Shown here: positions 24,414 to 34,674 of the stretch, piece by piece
Layout of the letters: each line of letters opens with the position of its first letter
Numbering within the stretch: the first letter of the stretch is position 1
DNA from: Frigoribacterium sp. PvP032
GTDB taxonomy: Bacteria; Actinomycetota; Actinomycetes; Actinomycetales; Microbacteriaceae
Assembly (NCBI RefSeq): GCF_017833035.1
Contig: NZ_JAFIBM010000001.1
Span: forward strand, 1,736,001 to 1,800,000
Length of the DNA stretch: 64,000 nt
Direction: 5' to 3'
The notes under the pieces: generated by a model
What the model saw: only the letters and a program-made list of their open reading frames with translations
What the model was told of the DNA's origin: nothing
Database searches by the model: none
Position numbers and translations under genes: made by a program

Positions 24414-25220
24414 GTGCACGAGGACCAGGTGAGGCGGGGCCGCGACGTCCGCGGCATCCGCGACATGGCGGGGGAGGCCCTGCTGCTCGGCGCGGGCGGA
24501 CGCGCCATCCTGCTCCAGCTGGCGTGCCAGGGCGTCGGACACGGCGTCGCCGAGCACAGCGACTTCGTCGACCGGCCCCTGCAGCGCCTGCACGGCACCA
24601 TGACCTACCTCTACGCGATCGTCTACGGCACCGCCGAGGAGTCGGCCGCCGTGCGCCGTCTCGTCGACAGGGCGCACGCGCCGGTCCGGAGCGACGCCTC
24701 CTCGCCGGTCGGCTACGACGCGCACGACCCGCAGCTGCAGCTCTGGGTGGCCGCGACGCTCTACGACTCCGCCGTCGACCTGTACGAACGCGTCTACGGC
24801 CCGATCGGCGCCTCCGAGGCCGTCTACCGCGACTACGAGCTCGTCGGGACCGCCCTGCAGCTGCCACCGGGTGCCTGGCCCGCCGACCGGACGACCTTCC
24901 GTGCCTGGTGGGACGCGCGGCTCGACGAGCTCGTCGTCGACGACGTGACCCGCGACGTGGCCCACCAGCTGCTGCACCCGCGGGCCGTGCCCGTGGCCCT
25001 GCGACTCGCCATGCCGCTCGCCCGGCTCATGACGACGGGGCTGCTGCCGCCGAGCCTGCGCGAGGCGTTCCGGCTCCCGTGGGGGCCTGTCAGGGCTCGC
25101 GCGTTCGACGCCGTGCTCCTGTTCTGCCGTGTCGTCGTGCCGCGGCTGCCGGCTCGCCTGCGGCACGTGCTCCGCGACCACTACCTGCGGCGGCTGCGCG
25201 CGTACCTCGCCCGCGGCTGA
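24414..25220 (+). CDS. MpaB/rubber-oxygenase-like protein (DUF2236)
   Basis: The 268-residue protein matches the DUF2236 family (relatives of fungal MpaB and latex-clearing oxygenase): RDMAGEALLLGAGGRAILLQLACQGVGHGVAEHSDF at the N-terminus, MTYLYAIVYGT and the YDAHDPQLQLWVAATLYDS block, whose His is a candidate heme or metal ligand. Most bacterial members have no known substrate. GTG 24414 is leaderless by its TAGGCT box. It is divergent from the Nudix gene across a large palindrome. Confidence 0.82.
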   Translation: MHEDQVRRGRDVRGIRDMAGEALLLGAGGRAILLQLACQGVGHGVAEHSDFVDRPLQRLHGTMTYLYAIVYGTAEESAAVRRLVDRAHAPVRSDASSPVGYDAHDPQLQLWVAATLYDSAVDLYERVYGPIGASEAVYRDYELVGTALQLPPGAWPADRTTFRAWWDARLDELVVDDVTRDVAHQLLHPRAVPVALRLAMPLARLMTTGLLPPSLREAFRLPWGPVRARAFDAVLLFCRVVVPRLPARLRHVLRDHYLRRLRAYLARG

Positions 25221-25239
25221 GCAGGCGTCGGGGTCGACC

Positions 25240-25271
25240 ACGTACCCCGACGAGTCTCGTCCGGGGTACGT
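25240..25271 (+). terminator. Hairpin after the MpaB-like gene
   Basis: ACGTACCCCG (25240-25249) pairs with CGGGGTACGT (25262-25271); an inner ACGA/TCGT pairing extends the stem. The rest of the 192-base gap before the GH92 gene shows only its ribosome site. Confidence 0.6.
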
Positions 25272-25412
25272 CTCGTGGTAGACAAGTCACGCCCCCCGCT
25301 GTCGGCCCCGAGCCGTGCCGCCCCGTGACGTCGTCGTCAGGTCGGGTGCACGCCGACGTGCACCCGGGCGAGCAGGAGGCGCGGATCGTTCGTCGAGGAG
25401 GACAACGCCCCC

Positions 25413-28400
25413 ATGCCCCACCTGATCACACGCGCCCAGGAGCGACGTCAGGGTCGCTCCCCGTCGCCTTCCCGTTCCCGCCCGCACGGCCGCCGCGTGG
25501 CCGCGGCCCTCACCGCCCTCGCGGTCGCCGTCGGCGGGGGCGCCCTCACGGGCCTGGCCGCCGTGCCGGCCCAGGCCGCTCCCGCGCCCACCGCGGGCGT
25601 GGGCGTCTCGGCCCCCGACACCGGCCTCTCGGCGCTCGTCAACCCCTTCGTCGGCACGGAGAGCGAGGGCAACGCGTTCCCGGGCGCGACGGCGCCGTTC
25701 GGCATGGTGCAGCTGAGCCCCGACAACACGAACTCGTACGCCTCGACGTCGTACAGCAAGGACGCCGGCGAGGTCTGGGGCTTCAGCCACCAGCACGTCA
25801 ACAGCGCCGGCTGCCCGGCTGCGGGGGAGGTGCTCGTCACCCCGAGGGCGGGCGACGCGCCCGTCACCGAGCGGACGGCGATCGCCCTGAAGGACCAGTC
25901 GACCACCGAACAGGCGTCCGCCGGTTACTACGCTGCGCAGCTCGCGGACGACGTCGAGGTCGAGCTGACCGCGTCGACGCGCGTGGGCGAGCACCGCTAC
26001 ACGTTCCCCGAGGGCGCCACGGGCTCCGTCTCGGTCAACGTGGGCCAGACCCTCCGCGACGCCGGAGCCAGCAGCGTCACGTGGGTCGACGACCGCACCG
26101 TCGAGGGCTGGGTCGACAACGGCGGCTTCTGCGGTGGCACCGACGACTCCGTGCGGTACTTCTTCAGCGCCGAGTTCGACCGTCCCGCGGCGTCGACCGG
26201 CACGTGGGGGACGGACGGCACCTTCGTGCCCGCGTCCGACGCGAGCGCCGTCGACGTGGGCCTGAACGGCGCAGCCGCGACGTTCGACACGACGACCGAC
26301 CGGACGGTCGAGCTGAGCGTGGGCGTCTCCTTCGTCGACCTCGACGGGGCGCGGGGCAACCGCGTCGCCGAGACCACCGCCGACGGCGAGCGTCTCGGCT
26401 TCGACGCCGTGCGCGCCTCGACGGCGGCGGAGTGGGACGACGCGCTCGGCCGCTTCGACGTCACGACCCAGACCGAGGAGCAGCTGCGGATCTTCTACAC
26501 GCAGCTCTACAAGAGCCTCCTGTCGCCGACGATCGGCAGCGACGTCGACGGCCGCTACCTCGGCATGGACCTGCAGCAGCACGTGGCCGACGGGTGGACG
26601 TACTACCAGCGCTTCTCGCTCTGGGACACCTACCGCACGCAGGCCACGCTGCACGCCCTGTTCGAGCACGACCGGGCCGAGGACGTGGTGCGGTCGATGC
26701 ACCGCGCGAGGATCGAGGGCGGCTGGCTGCCCCGGTGGTCGCTCGGCGCGCTCGAGACGAACATCATGGCCGGCGACCCGGTGTCGCCCTGGCTGGCGGA
26801 GAACTTCGCCCTGGGCACGGTGCCGGACGACATCCACGACGAGCTCTGGGGCTTCCTGACGGAGAACGCGACCACCGCGCCCCCGGCGGGCGTCGCCTCC
26901 GTGGGTCGCCAGAGCGCCGAGTACTACCTCGAGAACGGGCACGTGCCCTGGTACGCCGAGAACGGCGGCGGTCTCGGCGGGCAGTTCGAGGAGTACCGCC
27001 ACGGCGGCTCGGCGACGATGGAGTTCGCCCTCGCGGACGCCGCGATCGGCGCGGCGGCCCAGCGTCTCGGCAAGGACGACGAGGCGGCGCCGTTCCTCGA
27101 GCGGGGCCGCAACTGGCGCACCCTGTGGAACCCCGACGTCGAGCTGACGGGCGGCTTCACGGGCATCGTCAACGCCGTCGGCCCCGACGGCTCGTTCAAC
27201 TCCGCCCCTGAGCTGGCTGAGGTGCAGGAGTCCGGCTTCCACGAGGGCACGCCCTGGCACTACCAGTGGATGGCGCCGCAGGACGTCCCCGGCCTCGTCG
27301 ACGCCATGGGCGGTCGCGAGTCGTTCCTCGAGCGTCTCGACCAGTACGTCGACCTGCCGGCCCTGCGTGCCGCGCCCGGCGTCTCGCCGGCGAGCTGGGC
27401 CGAGGGCGGCAGCGACTACTACTCGAGCATCGGCTACAACCCCGGAAACGAGCCCATGCTGATCGACCCGTGGCTCTACGACTTCGTCGGCGAGCCCGCG
27501 AAGGTCAACGACGTGCTCGCGGCGAACCTCAACCGGTTCCCGGACACCCCGGGGGGAGGCGTCGGCAACGACGACCTCGGCACCCTCTCGTCCTGGTACG
27601 TGCTGGCCTCGCTCGGCATGATGCCGGTCGAGCCCGGCTCGGGCATCATGGCCGTCAACGCCCCGCGGGTGCTGTCGGCGACGATCACGCTGGACGACGG
27701 CGCGCAGGTCTCCGTGTCCGCACCCGCCGCCTCCGGCGACTCGCCTCGCTACGTCCGCGGCCTGAGCGTCGACGGCGTGCCGCAGACACGCACCTGGTTC
27801 GACGCGACCGACCTGCAGGGCGGCGCCGAGCTGGTCTTCGACCTCGCCTCGTCGCCAGAGGGCCTCACCTGGGGCACCGGGCCGGACGACGCCGTCCCGA
27901 GCGTGTCGGCCCCCGACCAGGCTGAGCTCGCCCTCGCTCCGGTCGGCGCGCAGCCCGTGCCGGCCGAGGTCGGGACCGCGGTCGAGCTGCGGCTCGCCCG
28001 CGCGTCGCTGACGCCGGTCACGCCGCCGTTCCCCGAGTCCTCGGGAGTCACGCCCACGCCGACCGTGCTCTCGGCGGAGTCGACCGTGACGGAGGCGCGG
28101 GTCGAGTGGGACGACGGCGTCGTCGCCCCGGCCACGGTCGTGCCCGACGGCGACACCTGGCTCGTGACGACGACAAGGGCCTTCGACGCGGTCGGCGTCC
28201 GCACCGCGACGGTGAGGGTGTCGAGCTCGGCGGATCTGCCGGCCTTCGCGCCCGTGCCCTTCGCCCCGGCCTCGCTCGCGGTGCCCGTGTCGGTCGCGGC
28301 CGCCCCTGTGCTGCCGGGCGACCCGCCGAGCGGCGGGGGAGACGGCGCCGGCCAGGGCACGGGTGCCGCGCCTGGCATGTCAGACGGCGGCACCGGTGCC

Positions 28401-28556
28401 GACGGCTCGTCCTCGAGCGCTGCCGACCGCGGAGGCCTCGCCTTCACGGGAGCCGGCCCCCTCGGGGCGCTCGTGGCGGCGGCGCTGACGGCGCTCCTCC
28501 TCGGCGCTCTGCTCGTGCGCCGGTCCTGGCGTGCCCGGCGGCTGGCGACGCGCTGA
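25413..28556 (+). CDS. Secreted, sortase-anchored GH92 family alpha-mannosidase
   Basis: The 1047-residue exported glycosidase is of the calcium-dependent GH92 type, which releases mannose from alpha-mannans or N-glycans. An Arg-rich, twin-arginine-like N-terminus (HGRRVAAALTAL) with a hydrophobic core ends near AQA, about residue 53. The GH92 start motif VNPFVGTESEGNAFPGATAPFGMVQLSPD is clear, and the conserved GNDDLGTLSSWYVLASLGMMPV block carries candidate catalytic aspartates. The last 150 residues are a linker, an LAFTG sorting signal, a membrane helix and an RRSWRARR tail, so a class E-type sortase probably attaches it to the wall. ATG 25413 follows a GAGGAGGAC site. A terminator follows. 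Confidence 0.9.
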   Translation: MPHLITRAQERRQGRSPSPSRSRPHGRRVAAALTALAVAVGGGALTGLAAVPAQAAPAPTAGVGVSAPDTGLSALVNPFVGTESEGNAFPGATAPFGMVQLSPDNTNSYASTSYSKDAGEVWGFSHQHVNSAGCPAAGEVLVTPRAGDAPVTERTAIALKDQSTTEQASAGYYAAQLADDVEVELTASTRVGEHRYTFPEGATGSVSVNVGQTLRDAGASSVTWVDDRTVEGWVDNGGFCGGTDDSVRYFFSAEFDRPAASTGTWGTDGTFVPASDASAVDVGLNGAAATFDTTTDRTVELSVGVSFVDLDGARGNRVAETTADGERLGFDAVRASTAAEWDDALGRFDVTTQTEEQLRIFYTQLYKSLLSPTIGSDVDGRYLGMDLQQHVADGWTYYQRFSLWDTYRTQATLHALFEHDRAEDVVRSMHRARIEGGWLPRWSLGALETNIMAGDPVSPWLAENFALGTVPDDIHDELWGFLTENATTAPPAGVASVGRQSAEYYLENGHVPWYAENGGGLGGQFEEYRHGGSATMEFALADAAIGAAAQRLGKDDEAAPFLERGRNWRTLWNPDVELTGGFTGIVNAVGPDGSFNSAPELAEVQESGFHEGTPWHYQWMAPQDVPGLVDAMGGRESFLERLDQYVDLPALRAAPGVSPASWAEGGSDYYSSIGYNPGNEPMLIDPWLYDFVGEPAKVNDVLAANLNRFPDTPGGGVGNDDLGTLSSWYVLASLGMMPVEPGSGIMAVNAPRVLSATITLDDGAQVSVSAPAASGDSPRYVRGLSVDGVPQTRTWFDATDLQGGAELVFDLASSPEGLTWGTGPDDAVPSVSAPDQAELALAPVGAQPVPAEVGTAVELRLARASLTPVTPPFPESSGVTPTPTVLSAESTVTEARVEWDDGVVAPATVVPDGDTWLVTTTRAFDAVGVRTATVRVSSSADLPAFAPVPFAPASLAVPVSVAAAPVLPGDPPSGGGDGAGQGTGAAPGMSDGGTGADGSSSSAADRGGLAFTGAGPLGALVAAALTALLLGALLVRRSWRARRLATR

Positions 28557-28578
28557 TCGGCCCTGTCGGCTGACGCTG

Positions 28579-28620
28579 ACGACGACGCCGCCCCCGGGAG
28601 ACCGGGGGCGGCGTCGTCGT
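28579..28620. terminator. Strong bidirectional terminator with GAGA loop
   Basis: A perfect 19-base-pair stem (ACGACGACGCCGCCCCCGG and its complement) closes on GAGA, a GNRA tetraloop. It lies between the converging GH92 (+) and phosphodiesterase (-) genes and can serve both. Confidence 0.85.
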
Positions 28621-28646
28621 TCTGCGGGCGGGGGAGCCGCGCGGCG

Positions 28647-29624
28647 TCAGAGGGTGTCGATCGGCCCCGTCAGCGCGAGGTCGCGGACGACGGGAACGGG
28701 TGCCGTGTCGGTGCGGCGGCGCCGGGGCGCGGCAGGCTCGATGCGCACACCGGCGACGGCGAGGCGGTCAGCCGTCGACTCGGCGGAGACGGGCTCGCCG
28801 ACCGTGTCGTAGGTGCCCATCGGGACCACCGAGTGCACGACGGTGTCGCGGTACACGTGCACCAGGTTGAACGACTGGGCGCCGTCGCGGCCTCTGGTGC
28901 CGCCGAGGCGTGAGTTCAGGTCCTGTGTGTAGCAGGTGGCCGAGGCGACGCTGACGGGGACGCCCGCGAACATGGCCGTGGTCGAGTAGTGCAGGTGCCC
29001 GGCGATGATGGTGCGGACGTCGCTGCCTTCGATCACCTCGGCGAGCGAGGCCTGGTCGCGCAGCTCGACGAGTACGCTGAGGTCCTGCACGCTGGGCACC
29101 GGCGGGTGGTGCATGGCGATGATCGTGCCGTCGGGGGCCGGCGTGCTGAGTTCTTCGGCCAGCCAGTCGAGCTGGGCGCCGCTGAGCTCGCCGTGGTGGT
29201 GCCCGGGCACGCTCGTGTCGAGCGTGATGACGCGCAGTCCGTTGACGTCGTAGACGAGGTCGACGGGCCGGTCGGAGGGGAGCTGCCCGAAGAGCTGCTC
29301 GCGGAACGCCCCGCGCTCGTCGTGGTTGCCCATCGCCCAGATGACCTGGGCGCCGAGGCGCTCGGCGGCCGGCTCGAGCAGTGCTCGGAGCTTGCGGTAC
29401 GCCTCCGGCTCGCCCTTGTCGGTGAGGTCGCCCGTGAGCACGATGGCCTCGGGACGGACGCCCGACGCCTCGATCTCGCGGATGATCTGGCCGAGCCGGG
29501 CCTCGCTGTCGACGGCGCCGTAGAGGGGCCCGTCGCCTCCGACGAGGTGCGTGTCGCTCAGGTGCAGGACGAAGTGCTCTGGCCGGGGGTGCTCGGCCGT
29601 CCGGAGATCCATGAGTGCTCTCAT
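28647..29624 (-). CDS. cpdA: Metallophosphoesterase, cyclic-nucleotide phosphodiesterase type
   Basis: The 325-residue calcineurin-like phosphoesterase is of the CpdA/Icc type, which hydrolyses 3',5'-cAMP in some bacteria. All metal-ligand blocks are present: HLSDTHL, GDLTDKG, GNHDERG, HHPP and GHLHYS. The C-terminal 50 residues are an actinobacterial extension. ATG 29624 is the longest start; ATG 29612 (MDLRT) is possible. The substrate is not proven: phosphodiesters of other kinds are also used by this fold. It stands alone. Confidence 0.82.
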   Translation of the reverse strand: MRALMDLRTAEHPRPEHFVLHLSDTHLVGGDGPLYGAVDSEARLGQIIREIEASGVRPEAIVLTGDLTDKGEPEAYRKLRALLEPAAERLGAQVIWAMGNHDERGAFREQLFGQLPSDRPVDLVYDVNGLRVITLDTSVPGHHHGELSGAQLDWLAEELSTPAPDGTIIAMHHPPVPSVQDLSVLVELRDQASLAEVIEGSDVRTIIAGHLHYSTTAMFAGVPVSVASATCYTQDLNSRLGGTRGRDGAQSFNLVHVYRDTVVHSVVPMGTYDTVGEPVSAESTADRLAVAGVRIEPAAPRRRRTDTAPVPVVRDLALTGPIDTL

Positions 29625-29882
29625 TCGATGTCACCGACGGGGGCCTCGGGATCGGGACCCTCGTTGTGTGTTCGACACCAGTCCATCATCCGGTGGCTCC
29701 GTGTGGGGTGAACGGACCTGCGTGTTCCGGTGAACTGTGGACGAACTCAGGGCCGGTCCCGAGGGGGCAACGCGCAGGAGGCGCGGCTGCCGGCCCCGGG
29801 ACCGGCCCGGTGAGCAGGTGGTGCAGATGGTGCAGATGGTGCAGGTGCAGGTGCAGGTGCAGGTGCAGGTGGTGCTGCCCGG
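29625..29882. other. 258-base intergenic region with short tandem repeats
   Basis: It contains no credible gene. Bases 29821-29868 are two GTGCAGATG units followed by five GTGCAG units. They end 14 bases before the stop codon of the minus-strand dehydrogenase, that is, in its 3' region. GCCCCGGGACCGGC near 29793 is GC-rich and weakly palindromic. Confidence 0.7.
29821..29868. repeat. Short tandem repeat (GTGCAGATG)2(GTGCAG)5
   Basis: Exact 9-base and 6-base units in direct succession just downstream of the dehydrogenase stop. Readthrough of that stop would encode a His-Leu-rich tail. Confidence 0.9.
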
Positions 29883-31058
29883 TCAGGGCTTGAGGACGAC
29901 CTTGATGCAGCCGTCCTCCTTCTTCTTGAAGAGCTCGTACATCTCCGGCGCACGGTCGAGGGGCACCGGGTGCGTCGTGAGGTCCTCCGTGCCGAGCGGG
30001 TCGGCCGGGTCCTCGACGAGGGGCATCAGGGTGTCCATCCACTGGTGCACGTTGCACTGGCCCATGCGGATGGTGATCTGCTTGTCGAACAGCGTGAGGA
30101 ACGGCGTCGGGTCGGCGGTGCCGCCGTAGACGCCGCTGAGCGAGACGGTGCCGCCGCGGCGGACGACCTCGAAGGCCAGGTGCATGGCGCTGAGGCTGTC
30201 GACGCCCGCCTTCTGCATCAGGGCCTGGCCGACCTTGTCGGGCAGCGCCGCGGCGAACTTCTGCACCATGCTCACGCCGCCGTGGTCGTGGGCCTCCATG
30301 CCGACGGCGTCCACGACGGAGTCGGGTCCGCGGTCGTCCGTCATGCCCTTGATGACGTCCGCGACGTCCTTCGTGAGGTCGAGCACCTCGACGCCGTGGC
30401 GCTCGGCCATGGCGCGGCGCTCGGGGACGGGGTCGACGCCGATGACGCGGAAGCCCTTGTGCACGCCGATGCGCGAGGCGAACTGGCCGACGGGGCCGAG
30501 GCCGAGCACGACGAGGGTGCCGCCCTCGGGGACGTGCGCGTACTCGACGCCCTGCCACGCGGTGGGGAGGATGTCGCTGAGGAACAGGTAGCGCTCGTCG
30601 GGGAGGTCGTGGCCGACCTTCACGAGGTTGGCGTCGGCGAGCTTGATCCGCAGCTGCTCGGCCTGGCCGCCGGGCACCTGGCCGTAGAGCTTCGTGTAGC
30701 CGTAGAGGGTCGCGCCCGAGCCGTACTCGGTGACCTGGGTCGTCTCGCACTGCGAGAACAGGCCGCGCTGGCACATGAAGCACTCGCGGCAGGCGATGAC
30801 GAAGGGGACGACGACGCGGTCGCCGACCTGGATGCGCGAGACGGCGGAGCCGACGGCGGTGACCACGCCCATGGTCTCGTGGCCGAGGACGTCGCCCTTG
30901 TCGAGGTAGGGGTCGAAGACGTCGTACAGGTGCAGGTCGCTGCCGCAGATCGCGGCGGACGTGACCTTGATGACCGCGTCGGTGGGGTCGACGATCTGGG
31001 GGTCCGGCACCTCGGTGACGGCGACGTCGGCGATGGACTGGTAAGTGAGAGCCTTCAT
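29883..31058 (-). CDS. Zinc-dependent alcohol / formaldehyde dehydrogenase-like
   Basis: The 391-residue medium-chain dehydrogenase has the catalytic-zinc residues in AAICGSDLHLY and GHETMG, four cysteines of the structural zinc in CRECFMCQRGLFSQC, and the coenzyme motif VLGLGPVGQFASRIG. The layout (GYTKLYGQVPGGQAEQLRI, long loop before the coenzyme domain) matches glutathione-independent formaldehyde dehydrogenase-like enzymes, but the substrate is open. ATG 31058 begins MKALTYQSIADV, a typical family start. It is monocistronic, separated from rpmA by a terminator. Confidence 0.88.
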   Translation of the reverse strand: MKALTYQSIADVAVTEVPDPQIVDPTDAVIKVTSAAICGSDLHLYDVFDPYLDKGDVLGHETMGVVTAVGSAVSRIQVGDRVVVPFVIACRECFMCQRGLFSQCETTQVTEYGSGATLYGYTKLYGQVPGGQAEQLRIKLADANLVKVGHDLPDERYLFLSDILPTAWQGVEYAHVPEGGTLVVLGLGPVGQFASRIGVHKGFRVIGVDPVPERRAMAERHGVEVLDLTKDVADVIKGMTDDRGPDSVVDAVGMEAHDHGGVSMVQKFAAALPDKVGQALMQKAGVDSLSAMHLAFEVVRRGGTVSLSGVYGGTADPTPFLTLFDKQITIRMGQCNVHQWMDTLMPLVEDPADPLGTEDLTTHPVPLDRAPEMYELFKKKEDGCIKVVLKP

Positions 31059-31160
31059 CCGTCCCGTCTACGCCGGGGGACCGGGAGCCCCCTGGACCGA
31101 GGGGTACACGACGCCCGTCGTGTTGCCGACGACCTGCGAGGTGGGTGCCGGCACGACGAC

Positions 31161-31196
31161 GACGGCGGCCGCCCCCGTGAGGGGACGGCCGCCGTC
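31161..31196 (-). terminator. Terminator of the rplU-rpmA operon
   Basis: GACGGCGGCCG (31161-31171) pairs with CGGCCGCCGTC (31186-31196); four further C-G pairs form after a one-base bulge, with a short loop. It lies 30 bases past the rpmA stop in the minus direction. Confidence 0.75.
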
Positions 31197-31226
31197 GGAC
31201 GATGCCGCGCGTGCGCGGGACCGGTG

Positions 31227-31496
31227 CTACGCGTCGACCGCGACCTGGGTCGCGACGATGTTGACGACCTTGCGGCCGCCCTTGTTGCCGAACTCGACCG
31301 CGCCGGGGGCGAGGGCGAACAGGGTGTCGTCACCGCCACGACCGACGTTGGCGCCGGGGTGGAAGTGGGTGCCGCGCTGGCGGACGATGATCTCGCCGGC
31401 GAGGACGACCTGGCCGCCGAAGCGCTTCACGCCGAGGCGCTGTGCGTTCGAGTCGCGGCCGTTACGAGTGGACGATGCGCCCTTTTTATGTGCCAT
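31227..31496 (-). CDS. rpmA: 50S ribosomal protein L27
   Basis: The 89-residue protein sits at the peptidyl-transferase centre. [29 protein letters not shown] is the conserved family start, without the cleaved N-terminal extension found in some Firmicutes. ATG 31496 has AGGAG 10 bases upstream. It follows rplU on the minus strand with a 41-base gap and ends at a terminator. Confidence 0.97.
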   Translation of the reverse strand: MAHKKGASSTRNGRDSNAQRLGVKRFGGQVVLAGEIIVRQRGTHFHPGANVGRGGDDTLFALAPGAVEFGNKGGRKVVNIVATQVAVDA

Positions 31497-31537
31497 GTGG
31501 TGTCAGCTCCTGGGATGTCTTCGGTGTCGCGGCGCTA

Positions 31538-31849
31538 CTACTTGGTGGTGATCGAGGTGATCTTGACGCGGGTCAGGTCGGCACGGAAGCCCATGCGACG
31601 CTTGTAGCCGGTCTTGTTCTTGTAGTTCTGGATGACGATCTTCGGGCCGCGGAGGTCGTTCAGGACCTCGCCCTCGACGGTGACCTTCGCGAGGTCGTCG
31701 CCGGTGAGGATCGTGTCGCCGTCGACGTGCAGGACGGGGACGAACGAGACGGTGTCGGATGCCGAGGCCTTGAGGCGGTCGACGGTCAGGATCGTCCCGA
31801 CCTCGACCTTCTCCTGACGGCCGCCGGCGCGCACGATTGCGAATGCCAT
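31538..31849 (-). CDS. rplU: 50S ribosomal protein L21
   Basis: The 103-residue 23S rRNA-binding protein begins [18 protein letters not shown] and contains the motif [25 protein letters not shown] 31849 is preferred because AGGAG precedes it and the reading frame upstream has no L21 homology. It heads the rplU-rpmA pair. The gene normally following, the GTPase obg, is not here. It is divergent from the winged-helix gene across 89 bases. Confidence 0.97.
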   Translation of the reverse strand: MAFAIVRAGGRQEKVEVGTILTVDRLKASASDTVSFVPVLHVDGDTILTGDDLAKVTVEGEVLNDLRGPKIVIQNYKNKTGYKRRMGFRADLTRVKITSITTK

Positions 31850-31925
31850 GGGAACTCCTGGGAAGTATGGGGGTGTGACGCCCGGATCGCCGGACGACGT
31901 CGCGCTGCCGCTCGGGCAACTTGGA

Positions 31926-31931
31926 TAGTCT
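31926..31931 (+). promoter_or_regulatory. Leaderless promoter -10 box TAGTCT
   Basis: TAGTCT, 7 bases, then ATG 31939; it excludes the in-frame TTG at 31921. Confidence 0.65.
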
Positions 31932-31938
31932 TTCACAG

Positions 31939-32613
31939 ATGTCACGACCGATCAAACTTCGACGCCCGCCGCAGTTCACGGCCGAGATCGTCGACGACGC
32001 GCGGGGGCGCCTCCTCGACCTGCTCGCCGACCTGCGCACCCTCACGACCGAGCACGGCGACGACATCGAGGTGTGGGGCTCGGCCGTCACGGCCGCGGGC
32101 TGGGAGATCGCGAGCCTCGGGCAGTGGCTGGCGCTCGAGGGGGAGGCGGTGCTGCTGCTGGGCGGCACCTCCTATCCGGAGATCGCGGAGCACCAGGGCA
32201 CCAGCCCGTCGGCGGTGCACGGCCGCGTGGGCCGGTCGCTGACGCTCGCCCCGTACGCGCAGGCCGCGGGACCGGACGGCGCCACGACGCGGGTGACCGC
32301 CGAGGGGCTGGCACAGGCCAGGGCGGAGTACGCGGCGGAGGCGGGCGGCGACCCGACCTCGGAGGGCGGCGACCACGGGGACGTCGGCGGCAGCTCGTCC
32401 GGCGACTCGCTCGCGGAGCGGCTGCCGGAGGTGCTGCGCGCCGGGGCGCTGCGCACCACCGAGATAGTCGAGGCGCTGCCGGGCTACCGGCGCTCGAGCG
32501 TGCTCTCGACCCTCTCGGTGCTGGCGCGGCAGGGGACCATCGTGCGGACCGGCCACGGCGTCTACGCCCTCCCGCCCGCTGACGGCGGGTCGGGAGAGGC
32601 GCAGACGCCGTAG
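31939..32613 (+). CDS. Putative winged-helix protein, unknown function
   Basis: The 224-residue protein divergent from rplU has an N-terminal helical region ([25 protein letters not shown]), an HTH-like middle part ([27 protein letters not shown]), and a C-terminal winged-helix-like segment ([41 protein letters not shown]) typical of transcription factors. A polar Gly/Ser/Asp linker separates them. ATG 31939 is leaderless. No family is recognised with certainty; a DNA-binding role is inferred from the two HTH-like segments. Confidence 0.65.
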   Translation: MSRPIKLRRPPQFTAEIVDDARGRLLDLLADLRTLTTEHGDDIEVWGSAVTAAGWEIASLGQWLALEGEAVLLLGGTSYPEIAEHQGTSPSAVHGRVGRSLTLAPYAQAAGPDGATTRVTAEGLAQARAEYAAEAGGDPTSEGGDHGDVGGSSSGDSLAERLPEVLRAGALRTTEIVEALPGYRRSSVLSTLSVLARQGTIVRTGHGVYALPPADGGSGEAQTP

Positions 32614-32624
32614 AGCTGCTGCGG

Positions 32625-33076
32625 TCAGTCGCCGGGAACCAGCCCCAGCGCCGCCTGCTCGGCGTCGTCGAGCATCCGCGACCGGATGAGGAACCGACGC
32701 CCCTCCGGCGACTCGACCGAGAAGCCCGCACCCCGGCCAGGGACGACGTCGATGGTGAGGTGCGTCCACTTCCAGTACTCGAACTGGCTGCGGGACATGT
32801 ACACCTCGATCGGGTCGAGCCCGTCGACGTGCAGGTCGCCCAGGTGGACGTCGACCGCGCCGACCCTGAAGAAGCCCACCGGGTAGCACATCGGCGACGA
32901 GCCGTCGCAGCAGCCGCCCGACTGGTGGAACATCAGCGGGCCGTGCTTCGCGGTGAGGTCGACGAGGAACGCCGCGGCCTCCGCCGAGACGTCGACGCGC
33001 GAGGGCGGGGCGACCGCCTCGGGAGCCGGGGCGGGGCCGGGCCGGCCGACCCCCGCCTCCTTCGCTGCGGTGCTCA

Positions 33077-33077
<1 letters not shown>
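32625..33077 (-). CDS. DUF779 protein associated with aldehyde dehydrogenase
   Basis: The 150-residue protein has a Pro/Ala-rich N-terminus, then the DUF779 core: HGPLMFHQSGGCCDGSSPMCYP, with three cysteines suited to metal or thiol chemistry, and the DVVPGRGAGFSVESPEGRRFLIRSR block. DUF779 genes regularly accompany acetaldehyde dehydrogenases of the ExaC/AcoD type. Its start is coupled to the dehydrogenase stop (TGATG). Its role in the pathway is unknown; an accessory or redox function is a guess. Confidence 0.85.
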
Positions 33078-34618
<1,541 letters not shown>

Positions 34619-34674
34619 GGCTGTCCCTTTCGACGACGGTGTCGGAGGGCCGGGGATCGCTCGGCCCGTGGGCG

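Noticed and set aside
29658-29672. Third LexA box (CGTTGTGTGTTCGAC)
   Set aside because: Only the GTTCGA half matches; the left half does not fit TCGAAC.
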